From Sagittula salina (lineage in GTDB: Bacteria; Pseudomonadota; Alphaproteobacteria; Rhodobacterales; Rhodobacteraceae): 46,357 nucleotides of DNA. The notes beneath the pieces are model-generated. The model did no database searches and had not been told where the DNA came from. It saw only the letters and a list, made by a program, of their open reading frames with translations. Positions 8,132 through 16,147 of this stretch are shown in pieces; position 1 is the stretch's first letter; each line of letters opens with the position of its first letter. The stretch covers positions 1-46,357 of the forward strand of contig NZ_JAGISH010000021.1 of assembly GCF_017813235.1 (NCBI RefSeq). Reading direction: 5' to 3'. The position numbers and the translations under genes are program-made.

Positions 8132-8582
8132 GCCTTGTCAAGGCTCGACGGGCGCGTGAGGCAATTTTCGGCGAGACACCAGACGGCGAGACGGATCACC
8201 CTTCTGACGGTATAAATGACGCTATACTCGGGGTCGTGCGCTCGGACGAACCAACGCTCATCCCGAGGTGGACACCGCGGCTGGCTTCCGGGGTCCAGCC
8301 GGGGTCCATGCCGCCAAGCTTTTGTTTTCCGGTTCCTTTCCGGGCCGAAACGTATGCTGGCGGGCTTGGCTCGGCATTTCGCCAGCGACAGCGCCGGATT
8401 TTTGGGAAGCCACCGGAGTCCAGCGTCCAGCCGCGATGCCACGAAAGCCTCGTGAATTCAAAAACCTGACCGGCCGCTCGGGGTGGATACCCCGGGCAGA
8501 CCGGAGTCCAGCCGGAAGCCGGTGGATCTGCCGCGCCGGAGTCCATCCGGCCAATGCCGATCGATCATCGACAGGAACTTGC
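8132..8582. other. 450-bp intergenic region with repeated GTCCA elements
   Basis: No gene with a family match. An ORF in the methyltransferase frame runs back to 8268, but the extra 105 codons are built from the repeat units (Trp/Gly/Pro-rich) and do not look like protein. See the repeat entry at 8266-8551. Confidence 0.5.
8266..8551. repeat. dispersed CCGGRGTCCAKCCGG-like repeat cluster
   Basis: Forward copies appear near 8288-8302 (CCGGGGTCCAGCCGG), 8299-8313, 8413-8433 (two overlapping), 8501-8515 (CCGGAGTCCAGCCGG) and 8537-8551 (CCGGAGTCCATCCGG). Reverse-type GTGGAC/GTGGAT copies lie near 8268, 8482 and 8520. Many ends are CCGG/CCGG, so the units are partly palindromic and could fold. 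They may be a REP-like element, a protein-binding array or a late control region. Seen by eye; exact boundaries are approximate. Confidence 0.5.
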
Positions 8583-9914
8583 ATGACCCTCGCCTTCGCC
8601 CCCGAGCGGATCGAGACCTGGCCGCTTGCGCGCCTGCAGCCCTATGCGAAGAACGCGAAGGTGCACGGGCCCGACCAGGTCGCTAAGATCGCCGCCAGCA
8701 TGGCCGAGTTCGGCTGGACCGTGCCCTGCCTCGTTGGCGAGGACGGGGAGTTGATCGCGGGCCACGGGCGCGTGCTAGCGGCGACGCAGCTCGGGCTGAC
8801 CGAAGCGCCGGTGATCGTGCTGGGCCACCTGACCGAGGCGCAGCGGCGGGCCTACCGGATCGCGGACAACAAGCTCACGGAACTCGGCAGCTGGGACGAG
8901 GCGCTGCTGTCGGCCGAGCTGCAGGACCTGCTCGCGGACGACTACGACCTGTCGCTCGTGGGCTTCTCCGACGGCGAACTCGACAAGCTTCTGGCCTTCG
9001 ATCCGGACGGAGGCGGTGAAGAAGAGGGTGGCGCCGGCGGCTCCGTGCCTCCGGTGACCATCCCCGAGCCGCCGCGCAACCCAGCGTCGCGCACGGGCGA
9101 TCTGTGGATCCTCGGCGATCACCGGCTGGTCTGCGGCGACAGCACGAACCATGACGATGTGCGCCGTCTGATGAACGGCGAGCGCGCCGTGCTGTTCGCG
9201 ACGGACCCGCCGTATCTCGTCGATTACGATGGCTCGAACCATCCGACCCGCAACAAGGATTGGTCCGCGTCCTACGGCACCACCTGGGACGACAGTTCGC
9301 AGGGCGCAGAGCTCTACGACGGCTTCATCGCCGCTGCCGTTGCCGAGGCGATCACCCAGGATGCCGCCTGGTACTGCTGGCACGCCTCCCGCCGCCAGGC
9401 GATGCTGGAGGCCTGCTGGGAGAAGGCCGGCGCCTTCGTCCACCAGCAGATCATCTGGGTGAAGGACCGCGGGGTTCTGACTCGCTCGCATTACCTGTGG
9501 AAGCACGAGCCCTGCTTCATGGGCTGGCGCCGCCCGAACCGCCCGCCGAAGGTCGCCGAGCAGACGCTGCCCTCGACCTGGGAGATGCCGTCCTTCGCCA
9601 AGGATGAGCGCCCCGACCACCCGACGCCGAAACCGCTCGACGCCTTCGGGATCCCGATGCGCCAGCACGTCGCCCGCGGCGGCCTCTGCTACGAGCCGTT
9701 CTCGGGGTCCGGCTCGCAGATCATGGCAGGCGAGGCCAACGGTCGGCGCGTCTTCGCGATGGAGATCAGCCCGGCCTATGTCGACGTCGCCGTCGAGCGA
9801 TGGCAGGCCGAGACCGGCAAGGAGGCCATCCTCGACGGTGACGGCCGGACCTTCGCGCAGGTGAAGGCCGAGCGGCTGGACCTGTCTGCGAAGGACGAGG
9901 ATGCAGCCGCATGA
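8583..9914 (+). CDS. ParB-domain/DNA methyltransferase fusion
   Basis: A 443-aa protein joining a ParB/Srx-type nuclease-like domain (residues ~8-130, with GELIAGHGRV at 55-64 and ADNKLTE at 94-100) to an N6-adenine or N4-cytosine methyltransferase. The catalytic DPPY is at 208-211, and the AdoMet-binding loop is EPFSGSGSQ near 368-376, a variant of FxGxG. This order (DPPY before the FxGxG-type loop) is the beta class. Such fusions are usual in phages, as orphan methyltransferases that protect phage DNA or mark it for replication or packaging. No cognate restriction enzyme is adjacent. ATG at 8583 is chosen because the ParB domain starts there (LARLQPYAKNAKVH). It overlaps the next gene by 4 bp. 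Confidence 0.88.
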   Translation: MTLAFAPERIETWPLARLQPYAKNAKVHGPDQVAKIAASMAEFGWTVPCLVGEDGELIAGHGRVLAATQLGLTEAPVIVLGHLTEAQRRAYRIADNKLTELGSWDEALLSAELQDLLADDYDLSLVGFSDGELDKLLAFDPDGGGEEEGGAGGSVPPVTIPEPPRNPASRTGDLWILGDHRLVCGDSTNHDDVRRLMNGERAVLFATDPPYLVDYDGSNHPTRNKDWSASYGTTWDDSSQGAELYDGFIAAAVAEAITQDAAWYCWHASRRQAMLEACWEKAGAFVHQQIIWVKDRGVLTRSHYLWKHEPCFMGWRRPNRPPKVAEQTLPSTWEMPSFAKDERPDHPTPKPLDAFGIPMRQHVARGGLCYEPFSGSGSQIMAGEANGRRVFAMEISPAYVDVAVERWQAETGKEAILDGDGRTFAQVKAERLDLSAKDEDAAA

Positions 9915-10132
9915 AGCAGAGCCGGGCCATGTCCCTGGTCGAGGCCATCGCCAACGTGGCGGTCGGCTACGGCGTCGCCGTCGTGACGCAGATTCTCATC
10001 TTCCCGGTCTTTGGGCTGCACACGACACTGGCGCAGAACCTGAAGATGGGCGCGGTGTTCACGGTGGTGAGCATCGCGCGGTCCTTCGTCCTGCGGCGGC
10101 TATTTGAGGCGATCCGGGTCCGTCAGGGATAA
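9911..10132 (+). CDS. DUF7220-like small membrane protein
   Basis: A 73-aa protein with two hydrophobic segments (about residues 9-32 and 42-58) separated by a short loop, and a basic C-terminus. It resembles the small DUF7220 proteins that follow methyltransferase genes in alphaproteobacterial phages. It is translationally coupled to the methyltransferase through ATGA at 9911-9914. The function is unknown; inner-membrane location is inferred from hydrophobicity. Confidence 0.65.
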   Translation: MKQSRAMSLVEAIANVAVGYGVAVVTQILIFPVFGLHTTLAQNLKMGAVFTVVSIARSFVLRRLFEAIRVRQG

Positions 10133-10217
10133 CACAAAGCACACGAAAGTCCGGTCGCACACAGTAGAAAAAACCAGATCAATGGCTTACGCATAGGGAG
10201 GCAGGCGAAGAACTCGG

Positions 10218-12248
10218 GTGAAGTTGATGCACGTGGCGTATTACGACGCTCCAATTGGGGCGTTTCTTGAAGCCGACGAGGCGTCCATCTTGGGCACTCT
10301 CGTGCAGCACCATGGCTTCGCCCTCGAGCACCAGCAGCGCGGCGCCTGGATTGGCCAGATCCGCTTGCTCAAGCCGGTCCTGTCAGACCTCGCGCGCGGT
10401 CACATCCTGTTCGAGTTTGCGATCCCGCGGATGGGAAAGCGGGCGGATGTTGTTCTTCTTGTCGACGGCACGGTCTTTGTTCTCGAATTCAAGGTGGGCG
10501 CCCGGAACTTTGACCGCTCGGCCATCGAACAGGTCCATGACTACGCTCTGGACTTGAAAAACTTTCACAAGGGCAGCCACGATCTGCCGATCATCCCTAT
10601 TGTCCTCGCAACCGAGGCGGCAGTCGCCGGGCTACCAGACGTGCGGTTCGCGCCGGATGGCATTGCGGAACCAGTCCTCGCACGAATGGAGCAGTTACCG
10701 GCGTTGATCGCCCGGTGCGCCGCCGCAACTGATCTCGATCCGTTCGATGTCCGGAATTGGCTGCGATCCGGCTATCAGCCGACGCCTACAATCGTTGAAG
10801 CGGCCCAGGCCCTGTACCAAAACCACGCCGTCGAGGAGATCGCGCGATCTGACGCCAGCGCGCAGAACCTAAGCCATACGACCGACTGCATTTCTGCGAT
10901 CATCGATCGCTCGAAGGTGGAGGGGATAAAGTCAATCTGCTTCGTCACGGGTGTTCCGGGGGCCGGCAAGACACTGGCCGGCCTCAACATCGCCACCAAA
11001 CGCGCGCAAGAACACTCCGATGAGCACGCCGTGTTCCTATCGGGAAATGGCCCCCTGGTCACGGTGCTGCGGGAGGCCTTAGCGCGGGATGAGGCCGCGC
11101 GCGAAGGAACGACAAAGACGAATGCCCATCGTAAAGTCTCAAGCTTCATTCAGAACATCCATCATTTTCGGGACGAGGCACTGAACAATACCGGCGCGCC
11201 GCACGAAAAGGTCGCGGTATTCGATGAAGCACAACGCGCTTGGACCCGTGATCAGGCCAGCCGATTCATGCAGACAAAGCGCGGGCATCTCGGCTTCGAC
11301 ATGTCGGAGCCAGAGTTCTTGATCAGCGTGATGGATCGTCACGAGGATTGGTGCGTGGTGGTTTGCTTGATCGGCGGTGGCCAGGAGATCAATACCGGTG
11401 AGGCCGGGCTTGGCGAATGGTTGTCGGCGCTCGACGACCGTTTTCGGGACTGGGACATCTATATCTCAGATCGGCTCGAGGACGGGGACTACGTGACGGA
11501 CGCGACCTCGGTGCGGCTTCTCCGCGAGCTGCCCGTTCAACGATCCACCGAACTCCATCTGAGCGTATCGATGCGATCGTTCCGGGCGGAAGCGCTGTCG
11601 AGCTTCATCGGCCACATCGTCGATAACCGTACGGAAGCTGCGAGGGAGGTCTATCATCAGGTCGAGGATCGCTACCCGATTTGGCTCACGCGAGATCTCG
11701 ACTCAGCGCGGGATTGGCTTCGGAACGTCGCCCGCGGAAGTGAACGCTTTGGGCTAGTTGCATCCTCAGGCGCGCATCGCCTGCGCCCCGAGGGGCTTAA
11801 CGTGAAGGCAAAGGTCGACGCTTCAACGTGGTTCTTGAACGACCGAACAGATGTACGCTCGTCCTTCTACCTCGAAGAGGTTGCCACCGAATTCGACGTC
11901 CAGGGACTTGAACTCGACTGGGTTGGCGTTTGTTGGGACGCCGATTTCCGACATGATGGAGATGATTGGCGGTTCTACAACTTCCGCGGCACTGCCTGGC
12001 AGAGGGTGAATCAGGATGAGCGGCAGCTCTACCTCAAGAACGCCTATCGCGTGATCCTGACGAGGGCCCGGCAGGGCATGATCATCTTTGTCCCGAAGGG
12101 TGACGCATCGGACCCCACGCGACCGCCAAGTTACTACGACGAGACCTATGCGTTCTTGAAGGCCTGCGGTTTGAAGGATCTCGCTGCGAGAAATCTGAAT
12201 GTGAATACATCGCCTGCGGTGCCCGCACAGGTCCGCGCAATTGTTTGA
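10218..12248 (+). CDS. PD-(D/E)XK nuclease-DUF2075 helicase fusion
   Basis: A 676-aa two-part protein. The N-terminal region carries a nuclease-like signature: Glu66, Asp77 in KRADVVLL, then Glu90-x-Lys92 in VLEFKVG, and Gln105/Tyr109 in EQVHDYALDLK. The rest is a DUF2075 superfamily 1 helicase with Walker A GVPGAGKT (245-252), Walker B VAVFDEAQRAW (332-342) and a C-terminal VILTRARQGM motif. Proteins of this type are frequent in defence islands and accessory regions; an anti-phage or plasmid role is inferred. The start is GTG at 10218; ATG at 10227 is an alternative. It stands alone with 85 bp of upstream sequence, so it may be a cargo gene with its own promoter. Confidence 0.8.
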   Translation: MKLMHVAYYDAPIGAFLEADEASILGTLVQHHGFALEHQQRGAWIGQIRLLKPVLSDLARGHILFEFAIPRMGKRADVVLLVDGTVFVLEFKVGARNFDRSAIEQVHDYALDLKNFHKGSHDLPIIPIVLATEAAVAGLPDVRFAPDGIAEPVLARMEQLPALIARCAAATDLDPFDVRNWLRSGYQPTPTIVEAAQALYQNHAVEEIARSDASAQNLSHTTDCISAIIDRSKVEGIKSICFVTGVPGAGKTLAGLNIATKRAQEHSDEHAVFLSGNGPLVTVLREALARDEAAREGTTKTNAHRKVSSFIQNIHHFRDEALNNTGAPHEKVAVFDEAQRAWTRDQASRFMQTKRGHLGFDMSEPEFLISVMDRHEDWCVVVCLIGGGQEINTGEAGLGEWLSALDDRFRDWDIYISDRLEDGDYVTDATSVRLLRELPVQRSTELHLSVSMRSFRAEALSSFIGHIVDNRTEAAREVYHQVEDRYPIWLTRDLDSARDWLRNVARGSERFGLVASSGAHRLRPEGLNVKAKVDASTWFLNDRTDVRSSFYLEEVATEFDVQGLELDWVGVCWDADFRHDGDDWRFYNFRGTAWQRVNQDERQLYLKNAYRVILTRARQGMIIFVPKGDASDPTRPPSYYDETYAFLKACGLKDLAARNLNVNTSPAVPAQVRAIV

Positions 12249-12333
12249 TCCCGCCATAGCGTGGACGGCCGAGATTGCACTCGACCGTCGGGCTCTGGGT
12301 GGCTGACCGCGGTTCCAGTCAGCGAAGGCCGGA

Positions 12334-12918
12334 TCAGCCGCGGACTTGGTAAATCCGGCCGCGTCCCTCGACCTTCTCGGAGGTGATGTTCAGCCCAAGC
12401 TTTTTCTTGAGCGCGCCGGACATGGCGCCTCTCACGGTGTGAGCTTGCCAGCCCGTTTCGGCGACGATCTCGTCGATGGTCGCGCCGCCGTCGGCGCGGA
12501 GCATTTCGATCAGCTTCGCCTGCTTCGTGCCCGAGCGCGGTGTGCGCGCCTTGGGCCCGGGATCGGCCTCGGCGGGAGCGTCCTGTGGGTCCTCCGCGCT
12601 CGGCGCCTCGACGGCGCCCGTGGGCGCGCTGCCGCCGCCTGCCGGCTCGATGCCGATGGCGGTGAGGCCCGCGTCCGTGACGTGCAGGAGGATGGCCCGG
12701 CCATCTTCGTCGTTGCGCCAGATCCGGTTGAGCGCGGCGTCCGCCTTGGTCTGGCTGTCCGTCGCGGTCTCCGCGATCAGCCCGCGCGAGAGGAGCGCGC
12801 CGACCACCTTAGCGGCGGCACCGCCGCGGAGCGAGCCGGGAAGCGGCAGGACGTTGCTGTCCTCGCGCTGTGCGGCGGCGCTGAGGATCACGAGTTGGGT
12901 GTCGGAAAGCTTGGTCAT
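12334..12918 (-). CDS. DUF3489 protein
   Basis: A 194-aa protein with the DUF3489 C-terminal domain: SGTKQAKLIEMLRADGGATI, followed by a winged-helix-like ETGWQAHTVRGAMSGALKKK segment, ending with a basic GRGRIYQV strand. The N-terminal half (LSDTQLVILSAAAQRED) is a second helical domain seen in the same family. The middle is Ala/Pro-rich linker. DUF3489 is common in alphaproteobacterial prophages and neighbouring regions, and is probably DNA-binding. It faces the DUF2075 gene and is read opposite to the late operon. Confidence 0.8.
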   Translation of the reverse strand: MTKLSDTQLVILSAAAQREDSNVLPLPGSLRGGAAAKVVGALLSRGLIAETATDSQTKADAALNRIWRNDEDGRAILLHVTDAGLTAIGIEPAGGGSAPTGAVEAPSAEDPQDAPAEADPGPKARTPRSGTKQAKLIEMLRADGGATIDEIVAETGWQAHTVRGAMSGALKKKLGLNITSEKVEGRGRIYQVRG

Positions 12919-13013
12919 GGGGTCGTCTCCGCATTCGGGCCCGCGTAATGCGGCGCCTTCTACGACCCCAAGCCGCGCAGGGCGCGCGGCGGGAGTTCCG
13001 GCGGTGCTGGAGA

Positions 13014-13286
13014 TCAGCGGGCGTGCTCGCCCTCGCCAAAGGCGCTGTCGGTGATGCGCTTCAGGAGGCTCGCATAGTGTTCGAGGGTGCCGACCATGGC
13101 CCAGCCGACCTCGTTGGGGTGGCAGTTGAAATGGTCGTCGCTGAGCGCCTGCAGGCGGGCGAGCATCTCGTCGATCTCGGCCTTCTTGCCGACGAAGGCG
13201 GCGAGCGCGGCTTCCTTGTTCCGGCGCGCCTTCTCGGCGCGGGCCTCAAAGCGCGGGGTTGTGATCGGGTTCAGGCGGGTTGTCAT
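13014..13286 (-). CDS. small phage hypothetical protein
   Basis: A 90-aa protein with a basic helical N-terminus rich in Arg/Lys/Ala and a more conserved-looking C-terminal half containing LQALSDDHFNCHPNEVGWAM. No named family is recognised. It lies in the same direction as the DUF3489 gene with a 95-bp gap and probably shares a promoter placed in 13287-13397. Confidence 0.6.
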   Translation of the reverse strand: MTTRLNPITTPRFEARAEKARRNKEAALAAFVGKKAEIDEMLARLQALSDDHFNCHPNEVGWAMVGTLEHYASLLKRITDSAFGEGEHAR

Positions 13287-13397
13287 CGTGGTGGCTCCGG
13301 GTGAGTTGCATCGTCCTTGTAGGATGGACGTTCGCTCCGCTGGCCCAGCTTATCAACTCGATAAGCACATGACTTTGAATGATAATCGAGGCTGGCG

Positions 13398-13982
13398 ATG
13401 CAGGGCATGAGCGAACGCCAGTACGCCGCCCATGTCGGCCTGTCGCGCGGCGCGATCCAGAAAGCGAAGGCCGCCGGCCGGCTCGTCCTGCACGAGGATG
13501 GCAGTATCGACGCCGCAGCGTCCGACAAGCGGCGGGCCGAGACGACGGACCCATCGAAGACGAGGAAAGCGCCGACGCCGAAGCTGAAGCCCGTGCCCGA
13601 GGCGGCCGTCGCCGCCGTCGGCGACACGCTACGGGAACAGGGGCTGTCCGCCCCGGCCGTCGGCGGCGGTACGACCTTCCTGCAGGCCAAGACCGCGAAC
13701 GAGGTTCTGAAGGCGCAGGAGCGGCGTATCCGGCTCCAAAAGCTGAAGGGGGAGCTGGTCGACCGCGCCCGGGCGGAAACGCTGATGTTCCGGCTCGCGC
13801 GCGACGAGCGCGATGCGTGGGTGACCTGGCCGGCGCGGGTCGCCGCGCTGATGGCTTCGGAACTCACCGCGGCGCTGGGGGACGCGTGCGAGGTGGAGGC
13901 GGCGCTGATGCAGAAGGTTCTGGAGGCCCATGTCCGCGCCCAGCTCGACAGCCTCTCGGAGATCCGACCCGGGCTTAGATGA
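13398..13982 (+). CDS. terminase small subunit (Nu1-like)
   Basis: A 194-aa protein with an N-terminal helix-turn-helix (QYAAHVGLSRGAIQKAKAAG) followed by an Ala/Pro linker and a long helical region, a layout typical of small terminase subunits that recognise the packaging site. Its position directly before the large subunit, with a 53-bp overlap, supports the call. ATG at 13398 and ATG at 13407 are both possible starts. Confidence 0.75.
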   Translation: MQGMSERQYAAHVGLSRGAIQKAKAAGRLVLHEDGSIDAAASDKRRAETTDPSKTRKAPTPKLKPVPEAAVAAVGDTLREQGLSAPAVGGGTTFLQAKTANEVLKAQERRIRLQKLKGELVDRARAETLMFRLARDERDAWVTWPARVAALMASELTAALGDACEVEAALMQKVLEAHVRAQLDSLSEIRPGLR

Positions 13983-15924
13983 CGATCTTGTCGGGTTCGA
14001 CGGGTCCGCCGCGCTGATCCGTGCCTGGTCGCGCGGCCTGCGGCCCGACCCGGACCTGACCGTCTCGAGCTGGGCCGACCGCCACCGGAAACTCGCGTCG
14101 CGCGCCTCGGCCGAGCCGGGGCAGTACCGGACCGCGCGCACGCCCTACATGCGCGAGATCATGGACCGGCTCTCGCCCGGCGATCCGACCCAGCGGATCG
14201 TGTTCATGAAGGCCGCGCAGGTCGGCGCGACCGAAGCCGGCAACAACTGGATCGGCTTCGTGATCCATCAGGCGCCGGGACCGATGCTCGCGGTCCAGCC
14301 GACCGTGGAACTGGCCAAGCGGAACTCGCGGCAGCGGATCGACCCGCTGATCCACGAAAGCCCGGACCTGCGGGAGCGGGTGAAGCCCGCGCGCTCGCGC
14401 GATGCGGGCAACACGATGCTGTCCAAGGAGTTCGCGGGCGGCATCCTGATCATGACGGGCGCGAACTCAGCGGTGGGACTGCGCTCCACCCCGGCGCGCT
14501 ACATCTTCCTCGACGAGGTCGACGCCTATCCCGCGTCCGCCGACGAGGAAGGCGATCCGGTCACGCTGGCGGAAGCCCGGTCGCTGACCTTCGCCCACAG
14601 GCGCAAGGTGTTCCTTGTCTCGACCCCTACGATCCGCGGGCTTTCCCGGATCGAGCGGGAGTTCGAGGCATCCGACCAGCGCCGGTTCCACGTGCCGTGC
14701 CCGCATTGCGGCGCGATGCAGTGGCTGAAGTTCGAGCGGCTGCGCTGGGAGAAGGGCCGCCCGGAGACGGCGGAGTATCTCTGTGAGGACTGCGAGCGGT
14801 CCATCGCCGAGCACCACAAGACGCGGATGCTCGAGCGCGGCGAGTGGCGGGCGACCGCCACGGCCGCCGATCCGGCGACGGTCGGCTATCACCTCTCGGC
14901 GCTCTACTCGCCGGTTGGCTGGCTCAGCTGGCAGCGGATCGCGCGGGCACATGAGGCGGCACGGGGCAGCGACGAGGCGATGCGGGCGTTCCGGAACACC
15001 ATCCTCGGCGAGGCCTGGATGGAGACCGGCGAGGCGCCCGACTGGCAGCGGCTGGCCGACCGGCGTGAAGCATGGTCCCCGGGCACGGTCCCGGAGCGGG
15101 GGCTGTTCCTGACCGCGGGCGCCGACGTTCAGAAGGACCGGATCGAGGTCGACGTCTGGGCCTGGGGCCGCGGTCTGGAAAGCTGGCTCGTCGACCATCT
15201 GGTGCTTGAGGGCGGGCCCGGCGATCCGGCCTGCTGGCAGCAGCTGACCGACCTGCTGGGTCGGACATGGACGCATGCCTCGGGCCGGACGATGACACTC
15301 GCCCGGCTCGCGATCGACACGGGCTACGAGACCAGCGCGGTCTATGCCTGGTCGCGCCAGGTGGGCTTCGCGCAGGTCGCGCCGGTGAAGGGCGTCGAAG
15401 GGTTCACACGAACGAGCCCGGTGACCGGGCCGACCTATGTCGACGCGACCGTCGCGGGCAAGCGGCTCCGGCGCGGGGCCCGGCTCTGGACCGTGGCCAC
15501 CTCGACCTTCAAGGCCGAGACCTATCGCTTCCTGCGGCAGGACCGGCCGACGAAGGAGGAAATGGCGGCGAGCGCGCTGTGCCCGCCCGGCACGATCCAC
15601 CTACCGGACTGGGCGGACGGCGAATGGCTAAAACAGCTGACCGCCGAGCAGCTGGTGACGGTGCGCACGAAACGCGGCTTCGCGCGGCTGGAATGGCAGA
15701 AGCTTCGCGAGCGCAACGAGGCGTTGGACACACGCGTCTATGCCCGCGCGGCCGCGTGGATCCTCGGGGCGGATCGCTGGCCCGAAGCGCGGTGGGCCGA
15801 TCTGGAAGCGCAACTCGGGGTAGCGAAGTCGGACGGGCCCGAGGCCGGTGCGGCAACGGCGCCATCCGTCACGACACGACCAATGCCGCGCCGGCGCACG
15901 GTGCGCTCAAGCTACATGAGGTGA
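13930..15924 (+). CDS. terminase large subunit (GpA-like)
   Basis: A 664-aa DNA-packaging motor of the lambda gpA family. The ATPase half has a variant Walker A (KAAQVGATE, residues 94-102) and Walker B IFLDEVDAY (192-200). A zinc-ribbon-like pair CPHCG and CEDCE follows, then the C-terminal nuclease half with the acidic motifs GADVQKDRIEV and LAIDTGYET. It cuts concatemeric DNA and drives it into the prohead. The start at 13930 lies within the small-subunit gene; no later start codon precedes the conserved SWADRHRKLASR segment. Confidence 0.93.
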   Translation: MSAPSSTASRRSDPGLDDDLVGFDGSAALIRAWSRGLRPDPDLTVSSWADRHRKLASRASAEPGQYRTARTPYMREIMDRLSPGDPTQRIVFMKAAQVGATEAGNNWIGFVIHQAPGPMLAVQPTVELAKRNSRQRIDPLIHESPDLRERVKPARSRDAGNTMLSKEFAGGILIMTGANSAVGLRSTPARYIFLDEVDAYPASADEEGDPVTLAEARSLTFAHRRKVFLVSTPTIRGLSRIEREFEASDQRRFHVPCPHCGAMQWLKFERLRWEKGRPETAEYLCEDCERSIAEHHKTRMLERGEWRATATAADPATVGYHLSALYSPVGWLSWQRIARAHEAARGSDEAMRAFRNTILGEAWMETGEAPDWQRLADRREAWSPGTVPERGLFLTAGADVQKDRIEVDVWAWGRGLESWLVDHLVLEGGPGDPACWQQLTDLLGRTWTHASGRTMTLARLAIDTGYETSAVYAWSRQVGFAQVAPVKGVEGFTRTSPVTGPTYVDATVAGKRLRRGARLWTVATSTFKAETYRFLRQDRPTKEEMAASALCPPGTIHLPDWADGEWLKQLTAEQLVTVRTKRGFARLEWQKLRERNEALDTRVYARAAAWILGADRWPEARWADLEAQLGVAKSDGPEAGAATAPSVTTRPMPRRRTVRSSYMR

Positions 15925-15927
15925 TCC

Positions 15928-16143
15928 TTGGCCACGGCCGCCGAACTCCGCGCCCGCCGCGACGCGCTGACCGCGCAGCGGTCCTCCGGCGTGGCGCGGG
16001 TCAGCTACGACGGCAAGACCGTGGACTATCGCAGCGTCGCCGAGATCGACCGGGCCATCGAAGCGCTGGACCGCGAGATCGCCGCGGCCGAGGGGCGTCG
16101 GATCGTCCGGCATGTCCGCGTGACGACGGCGAAGGGGCTCTGA
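15928..16143 (+). CDS. gpW-like head-tail joining protein
   Basis: A 71-aa protein of the gpW/phage_head_tail_con type: N-terminal RARRDALTAQRSSGVARVSYDGKTV helix and strand, then EIDRAIEALDREIAAAEG. It seals the head-tail connector in lambda-like phages. The start is TTG at 15928, with a GAGGTGAT ribosome site overlapping the terminase stop region. The position between terminase and portal is the usual one. Confidence 0.78.
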   Translation: MATAAELRARRDALTAQRSSGVARVSYDGKTVDYRSVAEIDRAIEALDREIAAAEGRRIVRHVRVTTAKGL

Positions 16144-16147
16144 ATCC

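Noticed and set aside
8268..8582. N-terminal extension of the methyltransferase
   Set aside because: The extra codons are made of the GTCCA repeat units and do not resemble the family; the ParB domain starts right at ATG 8583.
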